DNA of 64,000 bases, taken from an uncultured bacterium (GTDB taxonomy: Bacteria; Verrucomicrobiota; Kiritimatiellia; CAIKKV01; CALHGX01). Location of the stretch: assembly GCA_938031185.1 (NCBI GenBank), contig CALHGX010000009.1:42837-106836 (forward strand). Direction: 5' to 3'. This document shows, in pieces, positions 53,812 to 63,480 of this stretch. The translations under genes and the position numbers were made by a program. The notes under the pieces were generated by a model, which ran no database searches, had not been told where the DNA came from, and worked only from the letters and a program-made list of their open reading frames with translations. Numbering within the stretch: position 1 is the stretch's first letter; every line of letters begins with the position of its first letter.

Positions 53812-56800
53812 TTATCCGATGTCCGCATGGTAGGCTTGCAACGACTTCACGTTGCCCCGTCCGCCACGGGCAGCTGCAATCCCCTTGACCGAGGCCACCG
53901 CCGCCGCCAGCGTTGTTACGTAAGGCACCTTGTGCCGGATGGCCGCTTTGCGGATGTATGAATCGTCCACCTGGCTCTTCTTGCCCGCCGGCGTGTTGAT
54001 CACCAACTGGATGCGGCGATTCATGATCTCGTCCACAATGTTCGGCCGCCCCTCATGCATCTTGTTGATTGGCTCGGCCTTGAGGCCGTGAGCGTCCAAG
54101 AATGCCCGTGTTCCCTGAGTGGCCCGAATCGTGAATCCCATCGCCAGAAATTCTCTCGCAATTTGGAGTACCTCCGGGGTCTTCTCCGCGACGCTCAACA
54201 GCACGGTTCCTTCCGCCGGCAACAGCGATTGCGCCGCCTCCTGTGCACGGTGGAAGGCCAGACCGAACGAGTCGGCCAGCCCGAGCACCTCGCCCGTGGA
54301 TCGCATCTCCGGCCCCAGCACGGGATCCACCTCCGGGAACATGGAGAACGGAAAGACGGCCTCCTTGACACCAAAGTGACGGATCTCGCGTTCGCGCAGC
54401 TTGAGATCCGCCAGTTTCCGTCCCATCATCAGCTCGGTGGCCAGCCGGGCCATGGACAGGTTGCATACCTTGGAGACGATCGGCACGGTCCGCGAGGCGC
54501 GCGGATTGGCTTCCAGCACATACACCTTATCGCGCTCGATCGCGTACTGCACATTCATCAGCCCCACCACCTGCAACTCCCGCGCGATCCGCCGGGTGTA
54601 GTCGCGAATCGTGGCCAGATGTTTCGCCGGAATGCTGACCGGGGGAATAACACAGGCTGAATCGCCGGAATGGATGCCCGCCAGTTCGATGTGTTCCATC
54701 ACGGCCGGCACAAAGGCATCCTCACCATCCGCCAGCGCGTCCGCCTCGGCCTCCAGCGCATTTTGCAGGAACCGATCAATCAGGATCGGGCGATCGGGGG
54801 TCACATTGACGGCCGCCGCCACATAATGCCGCAACGCATCTTCGTCATGGACCACTTCCATGCCCCGTCCGCCCAGCACGAAGGACGGTCGGACCATCAA
54901 CGGATAGCCGATACGTTGCGCCACCTCCAGCGCCTCCTGCAGCGTGGCCGCCATGCCGGATTCGGGCATGGGGATGCCCATGCGATCCATGGTCTTGCGA
55001 AACAGGTCGCGGTCTTCCGCAAGAGCAATCGCCTGCACCGTAGTGCCCAGAATCCGCACACCAGCTTCTTCCAGCTCCTGGGCAATGTTCAGCGGGGTCT
55101 GTCCGCCAAACTGCACGATCACGCCCAGCGGGCGTTCTTTCTCGTATATGCTAAGCACGTCCTCCACGGTCAACGGCTCGAAGTAGAGCTTGTCCGAAGT
55201 GTCGTAATCCGTGGACACAGTTTCCGGGTTGCAGTTGACCATGATGGTCTCAAAACCCAGATCGCGCAGCGCGAACGCGGCATGCACGCAGCAGTAGTCG
55301 AATTCGATGCCCTGCCCGATACGGTTCGGGCCGCCGCCCAGAATCATCACCTTGCGTCGATCGCTGACCGGCGTGGCGTCCGGGCCGTTGTAGGTCGAAT
55401 AGTAGTAGGCCGCGTTCGGCACCCCGCTGACCGGCACGGCCTGCCAGCACTCGACAAGGCCGATCCGGATGCGTTGCTCTCTGACGCGGCGCTCGGACAC
55501 CCCCAGCAGTTGCGCCAGATACCGATCGGCAAACCCGTCGCGCTTGGCCCGGGCCAGCAGCTCATCGGGCAGCGTTCGCCCCTTGCACCGGAGCACCTCC
55601 TCTTCGAGTTCAACCAGCTCCTTCATCTGCTGGATGAACCAGGGTTTTATGTGCGTCAGACGATACAGCGTCTCAACGTCCGCCCCCTTGCGCAGCGCCT
55701 CGTACATGAGAAATTGTCGCTCGCTGGTCGGCTCTTTCAATCGTTCCAGCAGCGTCGGCAGCGATAGACGGTTGAAGTCCTTGGCAAATCCCAGTCCATA
55801 CCGTCCGATCTCCAGCGACCGAATCGCTTTCTGGAAGGCCTCCTTGTACGTCTTGCCGATGCTCATCACTTCGCCCACGGCCCGCATCTGGGTGCCCAGG
55901 CGGTCTTCTATGCCGCGGAATTTCTCGAACGCCCAACGGGCGAATTTGATAACCACATAGTCCCCCGAGGGCGTATAACGGTCCAGCGTGCCGTCCCGCC
56001 AGTACGGAATCTCCTGCAGCGTCATGCCCGCCGCCAGCAACGTCGAAACCCGCGCGATCGGAAACCCGGTGGCCTTGGAGGCCAGGGCGGACGAACGCGA
56101 GGTGCGGGGGTTGATTTCTATGATCACAACGCGGCCGCTAGCCGGATCGTGCGCGAACTGCACGTTGGTTCCGCCGATGACTTCGATGGCATCCACAATG
56201 TCATAGGCCCACTTCTGCAGCCGTGCCTGAAGTTCTGGGGAAATTGTAAGCATCGGCGCCGAACAAAACGAATCGCCGGTATGCACCCCCATGGCGTCTA
56301 TGTTCTCGATGAAACAAACGGTGATTTTTTTCCCTGTATGATCCCGAACGACCTCCAGCTCCAGCTCCTCCCAACCCAGCACGGATTCCTCCACGAGCAC
56401 CTGTCCCACCAGGCTGGCCGCCAGCCCTCTCGCCGCCACCGTGCGCAGCTCCTCCACGTTGTACACCAGGCCGCCGCCGGTTCCCCCGAGGGTGTAGGCA
56501 GGACGAATAACCACCGGATACCCAAGCTCGCCAGCCACCCGCTCGGCTTCTTCGACCGAATAGGCCGGCGCGCTGCGCGGCATCTCAATGCCCAGCCGCT
56601 TCATCGTCTCCTTGAAAGCGATCCGGTCTTCCCCGCGCTCGATCGCGTCGACCTGCACGCCGATCACCCGCACCCCGTATCGTTCCAGCACACCCGCCTT
56701 GGCCAGTTCCGAGGCCAGATTCAAGCCCGATTGTCCGCCGAGATTCGGCAACAGCGCGTCCGGCCGCTCCTTCTCGATGATCTGGGTCAACCGCCCGACG

Positions 56801-57009
56801 TTCAACGGCTCGATGTAGGTCACATCCGCCATTCCCGGATCGGTCATGATCGTCGCGGGATTGGAATTGACCAGAATGATCCGGTACCCCATCGCCCGAA
56901 GCGCCTTGCAGGCTTGCGTCCCCGAATAGTCAAACTCGCACGCCTGCCCTATGACAATGGGCCCTGACCCAATAATCATCACCGATCGAATGTCCTGTCG
57001 CGCCGGCAT
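53812..57009 (-). CDS. carB: Carbamoyl-phosphate synthase large subunit
   Basis: About 1065 aa. Two homologous ATP-grasp halves are present: IGSGPIVIGQACEFDYSGTQACKAL and YTLGGTGGGLVYN in the first (about 20-400), and ILGGGPNRIGQGIEFDYCCVHAAFAL with FVLGGRGMEVVHDE in the second (about 555-930). The C-terminal MGS-type allosteric domain follows (about 935-1065, TVLLSVAEKTPEVLQIAREF). It makes carbamoyl phosphate for pyrimidines and arginine. ATG57009 is preferred over GTG57018, with GGAGG about ten bases upstream. The glutaminase subunit gene carA is not in the window. Carbamoyl phosphate is also the donor for the carbamoyltransferase at 21320. Confidence 0.97.
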   Translation of the reverse strand: MPARQDIRSVMIIGSGPIVIGQACEFDYSGTQACKALRAMGYRIILVNSNPATIMTDPGMADVTYIEPLNVGRLTQIIEKERPDALLPNLGGQSGLNLASELAKAGVLERYGVRVIGVQVDAIERGEDRIAFKETMKRLGIEMPRSAPAYSVEEAERVAGELGYPVVIRPAYTLGGTGGGLVYNVEELRTVAARGLAASLVGQVLVEESVLGWEELELEVVRDHTGKKITVCFIENIDAMGVHTGDSFCSAPMLTISPELQARLQKWAYDIVDAIEVIGGTNVQFAHDPASGRVVIIEINPRTSRSSALASKATGFPIARVSTLLAAGMTLQEIPYWRDGTLDRYTPSGDYVVIKFARWAFEKFRGIEDRLGTQMRAVGEVMSIGKTYKEAFQKAIRSLEIGRYGLGFAKDFNRLSLPTLLERLKEPTSERQFLMYEALRKGADVETLYRLTHIKPWFIQQMKELVELEEEVLRCKGRTLPDELLARAKRDGFADRYLAQLLGVSERRVREQRIRIGLVECWQAVPVSGVPNAAYYYSTYNGPDATPVSDRRKVMILGGGPNRIGQGIEFDYCCVHAAFALRDLGFETIMVNCNPETVSTDYDTSDKLYFEPLTVEDVLSIYEKERPLGVIVQFGGQTPLNIAQELEEAGVRILGTTVQAIALAEDRDLFRKTMDRMGIPMPESGMAATLQEALEVAQRIGYPLMVRPSFVLGGRGMEVVHDEDALRHYVAAAVNVTPDRPILIDRFLQNALEAEADALADGEDAFVPAVMEHIELAGIHSGDSACVIPPVSIPAKHLATIRDYTRRIARELQVVGLMNVQYAIERDKVYVLEANPRASRTVPIVSKVCNLSMARLATELMMGRKLADLKLREREIRHFGVKEAVFPFSMFPEVDPVLGPEMRSTGEVLGLADSFGLAFHRAQEAAQSLLPAEGTVLLSVAEKTPEVLQIAREFLAMGFTIRATQGTRAFLDAHGLKAEPINKMHEGRPNIVDEIMNRRIQLVINTPAGKKSQVDDSYIRKAAIRHKVPYVTTLAAAVASVKGIAAARGGRGNVKSLQAYHADIG

Positions 57010-57122
57010 ATTTCTCACGCCCTCCCGGAGACCGCCCCGCTCCCGTTTCCCGTTCGGCGGCCGTTCCCCATAATCCCAGGCTCGTTGTTTGCTCCGTCTT
57101 TGTCGAAATCGCTGACCGGTTG

Positions 57123-57152
57123 TTTATAATGATTTTCCTGCCACCCTGTAAA
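57123..57152 (-). promoter_or_regulatory. Promoter for carB operon
   Basis: On the minus strand TTTACA (57147-57152) is followed after 18 bases by TATAAA (57123-57128). Both hexamers match the sigma70-type consensus at five of six positions. The transcript would have a leader of about 105 bases before carB, long enough to carry a regulatory fold, though none is evident. Confidence 0.5.
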
Positions 57153-57279
57153 TCACAGACAAGCCCCTCACGAACAATACGGCCCTTTATTGCCGTAACT
57201 ATTCCTTATAGGCTTGAGGAAAAGAAGGCACCGTGTCGGCTTTTTAGCGGCCATATTGCCGTGCTTTTTTCTCGACCGT

Positions 57280-59064
57280 CTACGGCAGCGTCCGACGGTC
57301 CAAAGCGACGGGAATAAAGCCCCGCACGGAGTTGACGAGCAAGAGCCGGTCGGCAGCGTCAAGAGCGTTGACCTCTATCACAGCTTCCCGAACCCAGCCT
57401 TTCGCCAGCAATCGGCCGCGAAATACACCGGGCAGCAGTCCGCATGAAAGCGCCGGCGTGTGCCAGATGCCGTCGCGCCGCCACAAGAGGTTCGCCACCG
57501 TGGATTCGGTGACCTCCCCCCGTTCATTCCATAGCAGGACGTCGTCATGATCCGGCCATGCCGCGCGCGCCTTCTCGTATGCCGCGCGAAACGTGGTCTT
57601 GTGAAAAAGAACTCGGTCGAACGACTGGATCGGCTCGCGCGTCAGCGCTACTCGCCATATCCGCCGTTCCCGTCGCGCCAGCGGAACGCTTTCGATGTGG
57701 CACCGCCCCTCACGATCCACCGTCATGCGTACCCGCAACGCCTCCTTTGGAAAACGTTCTGCCGCCTGCTCCAGCGCCCGCCGAACCCGGCCCATGGACA
57801 CAGGAAATCCGAAATAATCAGCCGAATCCTTAAGCCGGTTCAGATGCGCTTCTAACAGGAAGTACCCCCGCGCTGGCGTCCAGCGCATGGTCTCCAGCAG
57901 GTCGAAACGGGGCCGCGCCGGGGCCAGCACCAGCGCCTTGGTCCGGCACTCGTCCCATTCCGCGTCCGGCCGTGAATCCCACGTAATCCCCGCGCCGGTG
58001 CCGTATTCCGCAAGACCGCGCATTCGATCCAGATGCACCGTGCGGATGCACACGTTGAACACCCCCTGCCGTCCCGGCGCCATGTATCCCGCACAGCCGG
58101 TGTATATGCCCCGCGCCTCAGATTCCAGTTCGGCAATGATCTGCATCGTCCGCGGCTTCGGGGCGCCGGTGACCGAGGCACAGGGAAACAACGCCGCAAA
58201 CAGCGATGGCCAGTCCGCATCCGTACGCGCCGCCACGGTGGATGTCATTTGAAGCACGGTGTCATAGCGCTCCACCTCGCAAAGGCTCTGGACGGTCACA
58301 CTGCCAGGACGCGCCACTCGCCCGAGATCATTGCGCATCATGTCCACGATCATGATGTTCTCTGCGCGCTCCTTGGCCGAACTGCGGAGCCGCGCCATCG
58401 CGGCTTCATCCTCGGCCGTCGTTCGGCCACGCGGGGCGGTCCCTTTCATAGGGCGGCACACCACGCGATCGCCCTCTAGAAGAAAGAAAAGCTCCGGAGA
58501 GACGGACGCAATTACATGATCTCCCGCATCCACCCATACCGCCCTCGCGCCTGGCTGGGCCTGACAAAGAGCTACAAACAGGCTGTAAGGGCACACCTCC
58601 GGACTGACGTTCGCCCGCAGTCGAAACGAATAATTGACCTGATAGGTGTCACCGGCCGCAATATGGGCCCTGATTCGACGAAGCGACTCGGCAAACGCTT
58701 CGGGCGATTCGGACGGGTGCCACTCCAACAGCCTAGCCCCAATTTCCAGCGCGGATGATCCGGCCCTGTTCCCAGGCGGCAGAGAGCGAAGCACACGGGG
58801 CTGCCGGTACAACCCGAACCACAGCAGCGGAAGCGAAGGATGCCGTCGTGCCTTGAGCGCTGAATCAAACGCCGGGGCGGCGTCATACGATATGAAGCCG
58901 GCCGCATGGCGGCCCTGCTCGACCTCCCGGCTAACTTCCCGCAACGCTACCACAACATCCGAAAGCGTGTTTGCCGTCACCACGCCATCGGGCCTGGAAA
59001 AGAGAAGCCAACGCACGACGCCGCCGCGACCGGGACGTGCTATAAGCACTTCGCCTTGCGCCAT
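57280..59064 (-). CDS. Aminodeoxychorismate synthase I / aminodeoxychorismate lyase fusion (PabB-PabC)
   Basis: A 594-aa fusion. Residues 1 to about 390 form the chorismate-binding (PabB) domain: YQVNYSFRLRANVSPEVCPYSLF, PMKGTAPRG, RAENIMIVDMMRNDLGRVA, LFPCASVTGAPKPRTMQII and GIYTGCAGYMAPGRQGVFNVCIRT. Residues about 395-594 form a PLP fold-type IV lyase (PabC): PLP Lys in LFHKTTFRAAYEKAR, VLLWNERGEVTESTVANLLW and CGLLPGVFRGRLL. Together they make 4-aminobenzoate for folate from chorismate and ammonia (or glutamine via PabA, not seen here). Confidence 0.93.
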   Translation of the reverse strand: MAQGEVLIARPGRGGVVRWLLFSRPDGVVTANTLSDVVVALREVSREVEQGRHAAGFISYDAAPAFDSALKARRHPSLPLLWFGLYRQPRVLRSLPPGNRAGSSALEIGARLLEWHPSESPEAFAESLRRIRAHIAAGDTYQVNYSFRLRANVSPEVCPYSLFVALCQAQPGARAVWVDAGDHVIASVSPELFFLLEGDRVVCRPMKGTAPRGRTTAEDEAAMARLRSSAKERAENIMIVDMMRNDLGRVARPGSVTVQSLCEVERYDTVLQMTSTVAARTDADWPSLFAALFPCASVTGAPKPRTMQIIAELESEARGIYTGCAGYMAPGRQGVFNVCIRTVHLDRMRGLAEYGTGAGITWDSRPDAEWDECRTKALVLAPARPRFDLLETMRWTPARGYFLLEAHLNRLKDSADYFGFPVSMGRVRRALEQAAERFPKEALRVRMTVDREGRCHIESVPLARRERRIWRVALTREPIQSFDRVLFHKTTFRAAYEKARAAWPDHDDVLLWNERGEVTESTVANLLWRRDGIWHTPALSCGLLPGVFRGRLLAKGWVREAVIEVNALDAADRLLLVNSVRGFIPVALDRRTLP

Positions 59065-59207
59065 CTTCCCCTCTTGCTTTCCGAGCTATGGAATGTCAGC
59101 CATCGGCCGCTCTCCGTCAAGTTCTGCTGTTGATCCATCCCTGCCCGGCGGTGGAGGTGCGAACTCGCGCTGGAAGTTCCGGATCTTCCTTTCCATAATA
59201 GCGCGGA

Positions 59208-60041
59208 ATGAGCAGCAGCAGTCACGAGGTAGGGCCCTCGCACTCCGGCGCCACACTGCTGGATTTTCTCGCGGCCCGGCAAAACCTCTCGCGGAGGAAG
59301 GCCAAGGAGCTTCTGGACCGGCATGACGTCTTTGTCAATGGCCGCCGGGTGTGGATGGCGCGCCATCGGCTGCGAATGGGCGATGTGGTCCGTGTCGCCG
59401 GGGCCGCGGCCTGCGAACCGCAGCCGCCGGCACTGCAGGTGCTCCATCAAGACGCCCATCTGGTGGTTCTGAACAAACCACCGGGCCTGCTTTCCAATGG
59501 ACCGAACAGCGCGGAGACGGCGGCGCAAGTCCTGCTCAAAAACCCCGCGCTCCGCGCCGTGCATCGGCTCGACCGCGGCACTAGCGGCTGCCTTCTGATG
59601 GCCACAACGGAAAAAGCTGCAAAGCAAATGATCACCCTGTTCCGCGAATGCCGGATCGTCAAGATGTACCACGCCCTGGTCCTCGGCCCTGTCCGCGCCC
59701 GAGAGCGAACTGTTTGCGCCGCGCTCGACCACCAGCCGGCGGTGACCCACTACCGGGTGCTCGACGCCAATGCGCTCGCCAGTCATTTGCTATTGCGCAT
59801 CGAAACCGGGCGCACACACCAGATTCGCCGGCATCTAGTCGGGCTCGGACATCCCGTGTTGGGCGACCGGGATCACGGCACAGGCCGCCGTCTTCCTGAA
59901 GCGCTGCAGGATGTCACCCGTCAGATGCTGCACGCCTCGCGCATAGCATTCCCATCGCCGTTCGACGGCCACCGTGTGGACGTTCGAGCGCCTCTGCCGA
60001 AGGATTTTTCCGCCTGCCTCCACCGCTTAGGATTACAATAG
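59208..60041 (+). CDS. RluA-family pseudouridine synthase
   Basis: A 277-aa protein with an N-terminal S4-like RNA-binding domain (LLDFLAARQNLSRRKAKELLDRHDVFVNGRRV) and a pseudouridine synthase core. The core holds LVVLNKPPGLLSNG, the catalytic Asp in AVHRLDRGTSGCLLMA and the LRIETGRTHQIRRHLVGLGHPVLGD motif. The usual substrates are rRNA or tRNA uridines; the subfamily (RluD, RluC, TruC) is not clear. It is transcribed divergently from the pabBC gene. Confidence 0.92.
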   Translation: MSSSSHEVGPSHSGATLLDFLAARQNLSRRKAKELLDRHDVFVNGRRVWMARHRLRMGDVVRVAGAAACEPQPPALQVLHQDAHLVVLNKPPGLLSNGPNSAETAAQVLLKNPALRAVHRLDRGTSGCLLMATTEKAAKQMITLFRECRIVKMYHALVLGPVRARERTVCAALDHQPAVTHYRVLDANALASHLLLRIETGRTHQIRRHLVGLGHPVLGDRDHGTGRRLPEALQDVTRQMLHASRIAFPSPFDGHRVDVRAPLPKDFSACLHRLGLQ

Positions 60042-60142
60042 CCGCTCCAGTGTCCAGCTTGTGCGTGGAGCGCCACTGATCTCCCTAACGGCCCGTAAAC
60101 CTCCAACCACGCTTCTTCACACCCCCCGCCCTGGCCGGCCTG

Positions 60143-61204
60143 TCAGGGATCCAGCGAACGCATGCGCAGCATCCAGCCGATTTCCGGCTGCATCCGCCGC
60201 ATCAGGCCGCCGGTCACAAACGCCTCCGCCGGCCGTCGGTCTGGAATGAAAACGGCGTGGCACCCCGGCACGTATCGCAGCGCCTCCCGCCCCCGTTCGA
60301 CCCCGAGAACAAACAGGGCCGTTGACATCGCGTCGGCCTCGCCGGCGGAGCGTGCAACCACGGTCACCCCGGCCATGCCTTCCACGGGACGGCCTGTGCG
60401 GGGATCGAGAATATGGGCGTAACGGCGACCGCCGATCTCCACAAACCGCTCGTAGTTCCCGGACGTGGCCACCGCCTCTCCGCTCTCCAGTGCCAGCACG
60501 CCGAGCAGCTTCTCGCGGTCAAACGGATCGCGAACCCCCACCCGCCAGGGACGCTTCGGTCCGACCCGGCCAAAAACGCGAATATTGCCGCCCAGGTTCA
60601 CGAGAAAATTCCGGGCTCCGCGTCGCCGCAATTCCTCGCACACTGCATCCACTGCCAGCCCCTTGGCAATGCCGCCCAAGTCAAGAACCATGCCCGGCCG
60701 CTCCAAAAAGACTGTGTTGGGCCCCACCACAATGCGCCGGAATCCGACGCGCTCCAGCGTCTCGCGAATCGCCTCTGGCGGTGGTGGCTGATCGGGCGGC
60801 ACGTCGCTCCTGAATCCCCAGAGCTTCATCAAAGGTCCGACCGTCACATCGAACGCGCCGCCGGAAAGCGAGCCATAGCGAATGGCCGCCGCAACCGCAT
60901 CCCTTGTGACGGCGCTGACCGGCACAGGGGCGTCGCCGGCAGCGGCGTTGATACGCCCCACCTCGCTTCCGGAACGAAAAACGCTCCAAGCTCTTTCCAG
61001 TTCCTTCAGCTTGTTCTGCGCGATGGACGCCCACTCGTCGGCGCGTCCACGATCCGCGCCGGACAGCATGATGGAGCCGTATGTCCCCATGACGGCGAAT
61101 GAGTTCGATACAGGCGGCTCTTCGCGCCCGCATCCGGCGGCGAAGATCGCGAGAACGCCCACCGCCAGTCGCGCCGCCCACGGTCCTCTTGCGAAACCAT
61201 TCAA
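60143..61204 (-). CDS. apbE: FAD:protein FMN transferase (ApbE), lipoprotein
   Basis: A 353-aa ApbE. I place the start at TTG61204. It sits six bases after GGAGGA and shares TTGA with the upstream stop. The signal then ends in the lipobox IFAAGCGR. Motifs are VMGTYGSIMLSGADRG, VTVGPLMKLWGF, LDLGGIAKGLAVDAV, NFLVNLGGNIRVFG, ATSGNYERFVEIGG and RRYAHILDPRTGRPV, which binds FAD and Mg. The family attaches FMN to Thr of flavoproteins such as NqrB/C or RnfG. No such partner is in the window. Confidence 0.93.
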   Translation of the reverse strand: MNGFARGPWAARLAVGVLAIFAAGCGREEPPVSNSFAVMGTYGSIMLSGADRGRADEWASIAQNKLKELERAWSVFRSGSEVGRINAAAGDAPVPVSAVTRDAVAAAIRYGSLSGGAFDVTVGPLMKLWGFRSDVPPDQPPPPEAIRETLERVGFRRIVVGPNTVFLERPGMVLDLGGIAKGLAVDAVCEELRRRGARNFLVNLGGNIRVFGRVGPKRPWRVGVRDPFDREKLLGVLALESGEAVATSGNYERFVEIGGRRYAHILDPRTGRPVEGMAGVTVVARSAGEADAMSTALFVLGVERGREALRYVPGCHAVFIPDRRPAEAFVTGGLMRRMQPEIGWMLRMRSLDP

Positions 61205-62520
61205 CGTTGTTCCTCCTGATGTCCGCAGCGCTCGTCCGAAGCGCACACATGACCCGAGAGTGTGCCGAGCCGATCGGCCGCCGAGTCCACTCCACCTTCA
61301 CCGGCTCGGGCTGACGCCGCGCGCCACCACCCGGCCATGCGTTTCAAGCCTTCACTGACATCTGGTCGCCCTTGTGCCTGCCACCCATCCGCTTCTCGCT
61401 CCAGCCGCTCGATCGTTCCCGCCAGCGCCTGGGACTTTGCTCGCAGGGCCTTTTCCATGAGGTCGGCCTGCACGAACTGCTCCACGCCTGCACTTTCGGC
61501 CGCTTCCGGATCTCCCCTCTGCAATTCGAGAAAAACCTCGCAGGCCTCCGCCTCGCGGTTAAAGGCCAGCAGAATGAACGCGGCGTCTCGTAGAAAGTTC
61601 TGATAGATCGGCTCCACGGCTTTGCCGCTTTGCTCAATCGCAGCGACATGCCGCCAGACACGGCGCACGTACGGCAATCGGCCGAGATCAGGCGCCCGCA
61701 GTACAAGCCGCTTTTCATCGGAGGGGACAATCAGTCCATGCCGAAACAGGTCTGCCGCGGACAGAACCGCGAGCCGATCGCACCACAAATCGCCAAACGC
61801 CTTGTCTCGCCCTTGGAGGGCCCAGTAAAGAGCATGAGCTTCCGGCGTTCGCCAGTCGAGCGGTCCCGCCAAACGTTCCACCCATCGCGCCCGATGGGGC
61901 TCAATTCCATACTTTTTTCGCCCCGGCCAAACGTTCTCCTCCGCCTCCCTCTCTCTCGAACCCACGTCGCCTACCGTCCAGCCCATCTCCTGCGCCAGCC
62001 GCCACCGGAAATAGTCGGCATCGCGGTCCCATACACCCCCGATCTTGTGCAGATACAGCCATGCCAGCTCCCCATGAAGCCGCCCTGAATCCGGATTGTA
62101 GCCAATGCCGTCTTCCTGCAAGAGACGTATTCCGTTTCGAACCCATCGCCACCGATCCTCCGGATGCGGGAAGTACACGCTGATGTTGTACGCCATGTTC
62201 CAGGCATGAAACGCCCAGACCTCGGGGAAGCGCGGTTCGAGCTTAGTGATCCAGTCGGAAAGCTGGACCGTTTCGAAGTACCGCTGCTCATCCTGCAACG
62301 CAATGGCTCGAATCCATAATACATCGGCCAGCAATCCGCGAAAGCCCCCCAGCGCCACTGTCGTGAACATGACGAGGGGAGAGGCATGGCCGAGGGTGCG
62401 CCGCTCGCCCGTGGGCAGCAAGAAGCCCCGATTGCGCCTCAACACGCCGTTCATCGTCGACGCACCAAGGAGACAAATCGCTGACGCCATCAGCATGCGC
62501 CAGAAAAAACCGCGTCTCAT
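61201..62520 (-). CDS. Hypothetical membrane-associated protein
   Basis: A 439-aa protein of unknown function. An N-terminal membrane helix (FFWRMLMASAICLLGAS) precedes a distinctive block: MFTTVALGGFRGLLADVLWIRAIALQDEQRYFETVQLSDWITKLEPRFPEVWAFHAWNM (about 70-130). The rest is helical and resembles TPR packing. I associate this block with PVC-lineage proteins but cannot verify. Methionine 62520 is the chosen start; the frame continues to 62583 inside prmC. It lies between prmC and apbE in one operon. Confidence 0.6.
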   Translation of the reverse strand: MRRGFFWRMLMASAICLLGASTMNGVLRRNRGFLLPTGERRTLGHASPLVMFTTVALGGFRGLLADVLWIRAIALQDEQRYFETVQLSDWITKLEPRFPEVWAFHAWNMAYNISVYFPHPEDRWRWVRNGIRLLQEDGIGYNPDSGRLHGELAWLYLHKIGGVWDRDADYFRWRLAQEMGWTVGDVGSREREAEENVWPGRKKYGIEPHRARWVERLAGPLDWRTPEAHALYWALQGRDKAFGDLWCDRLAVLSAADLFRHGLIVPSDEKRLVLRAPDLGRLPYVRRVWRHVAAIEQSGKAVEPIYQNFLRDAAFILLAFNREAEACEVFLELQRGDPEAAESAGVEQFVQADLMEKALRAKSQALAGTIERLEREADGWQAQGRPDVSEGLKRMAGWWRAASARAGEGGVDSAADRLGTLSGHVCASDERCGHQEEQR

Positions 62521-62552
62521 GTCCGCGATAGTGACAAATCTTTCGACCTGCT

Positions 62553-63452
62553 TCAATCCGGCAATCCGCCACCGTCGCCACAAATCGCGCGCACATAGCG
62601 TTCCCGTCCCGTCAGGTCCCGTCTCGTTTCAACACTCTGCCACCCACCCCGTTCCAACAACGCATGAACCGCCGCCCCCTGATCGCACCCGATTTCAAGG
62701 TACAGTCGGCCCCGAAAGGCCATGTGCGCGGGCGCTTCGGCCGCCAGCCTGCCAATGACGTTCAGGCCGTCCTCTCCGCCGTCCAGTGCCAGAAGCGGCT
62801 CGAACCGCCGCACGGTCTCGGGAAGCCGATCCATCTCCCGCGACGGAACGTATGGCAAATTCGCCACAATCACATCAAAGCGCAACGGAGCCACTGGAAA
62901 CAAATCCGCCTTCCGAAAGAATATTCTGCCGTCTACGCCCAGCTGTTCCGCGTTCTCCAACGCCAGCGCAAGCGCCTCGTCGCTGATGTCCACTGCCCAG
63001 CATGATATCTCTGCCCGTTCCAGCGCCAGCGCAATCGCGATGCAGCCGCTGCCGGTTCCAACATCCAGCACCGCCAAGGGGCCATCTTTCTTTGACAACT
63101 CGTCGGAAAGCACCCACTCGACCAATCCCTCGGTCTCGGGCCGAGGAATAAGCGCTCGACGGTCGGTGCGCAAACGCTGTCCCCGAAACGCCCATTCACC
63201 CAAGACGTACTGCAGGGGCTCGTGTGCGGCCAGGCGGCGAACATCCTTCCGCAATCGGTCCAATCGATCGGGCGTCAGTTCAGCATTGAAGCGCAAATAG
63301 AGATCGAGCCGCGGACACCCCAGCGCCGCGCTCATGACGTGTTCCACGGCCCAACGAGGATGCTCGATGCCGCGCTCCTGCAGATACGTCGTCGCAGCCT
63401 GCAACACGTCCACTAGTCGTTTGGGACGTTTCTCTGACGACTGACGGTTCAA
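62553..63452 (-). CDS. prmC: Peptide chain release factor glutamine methyltransferase
   Basis: A 299-aa HemK/PrmC enzyme starting at TTG63452, eight bases after GGGGAG. It has an N-terminal helical domain, EPLQYVLGEWAFRG, the SAM motif AVLDVGTGSGCIAIALALE and the substrate loop VIVANLPYVPSREM, where the usual NPPY is NLPY. It methylates the Gln of the GGQ motif in RF1/RF2. The target gene prfA is immediately upstream in the same operon. Confidence 0.93.
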   Translation of the reverse strand: MNRQSSEKRPKRLVDVLQAATTYLQERGIEHPRWAVEHVMSAALGCPRLDLYLRFNAELTPDRLDRLRKDVRRLAAHEPLQYVLGEWAFRGQRLRTDRRALIPRPETEGLVEWVLSDELSKKDGPLAVLDVGTGSGCIAIALALERAEISCWAVDISDEALALALENAEQLGVDGRIFFRKADLFPVAPLRFDVIVANLPYVPSREMDRLPETVRRFEPLLALDGGEDGLNVIGRLAAEAPAHMAFRGRLYLEIGCDQGAAVHALLERGGWQSVETRRDLTGRERYVRAICGDGGGLPD

Positions 63453-63480
63453 CGGCCTGCTCCCCTGCGGCCTGCTTCCT

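Noticed and set aside
52289..53833. 514-codon plus-strand frame
   Set aside because: Antisense to purF; Arg/His/Gln-rich and without motifs, no ribosome site.
60042..60142. CGCTCCA/TGGAGCG pair as terminator for the RluA-type gene
   Set aside because: Loop of 16 bases, only seven paired, and no T tract; not convincing.
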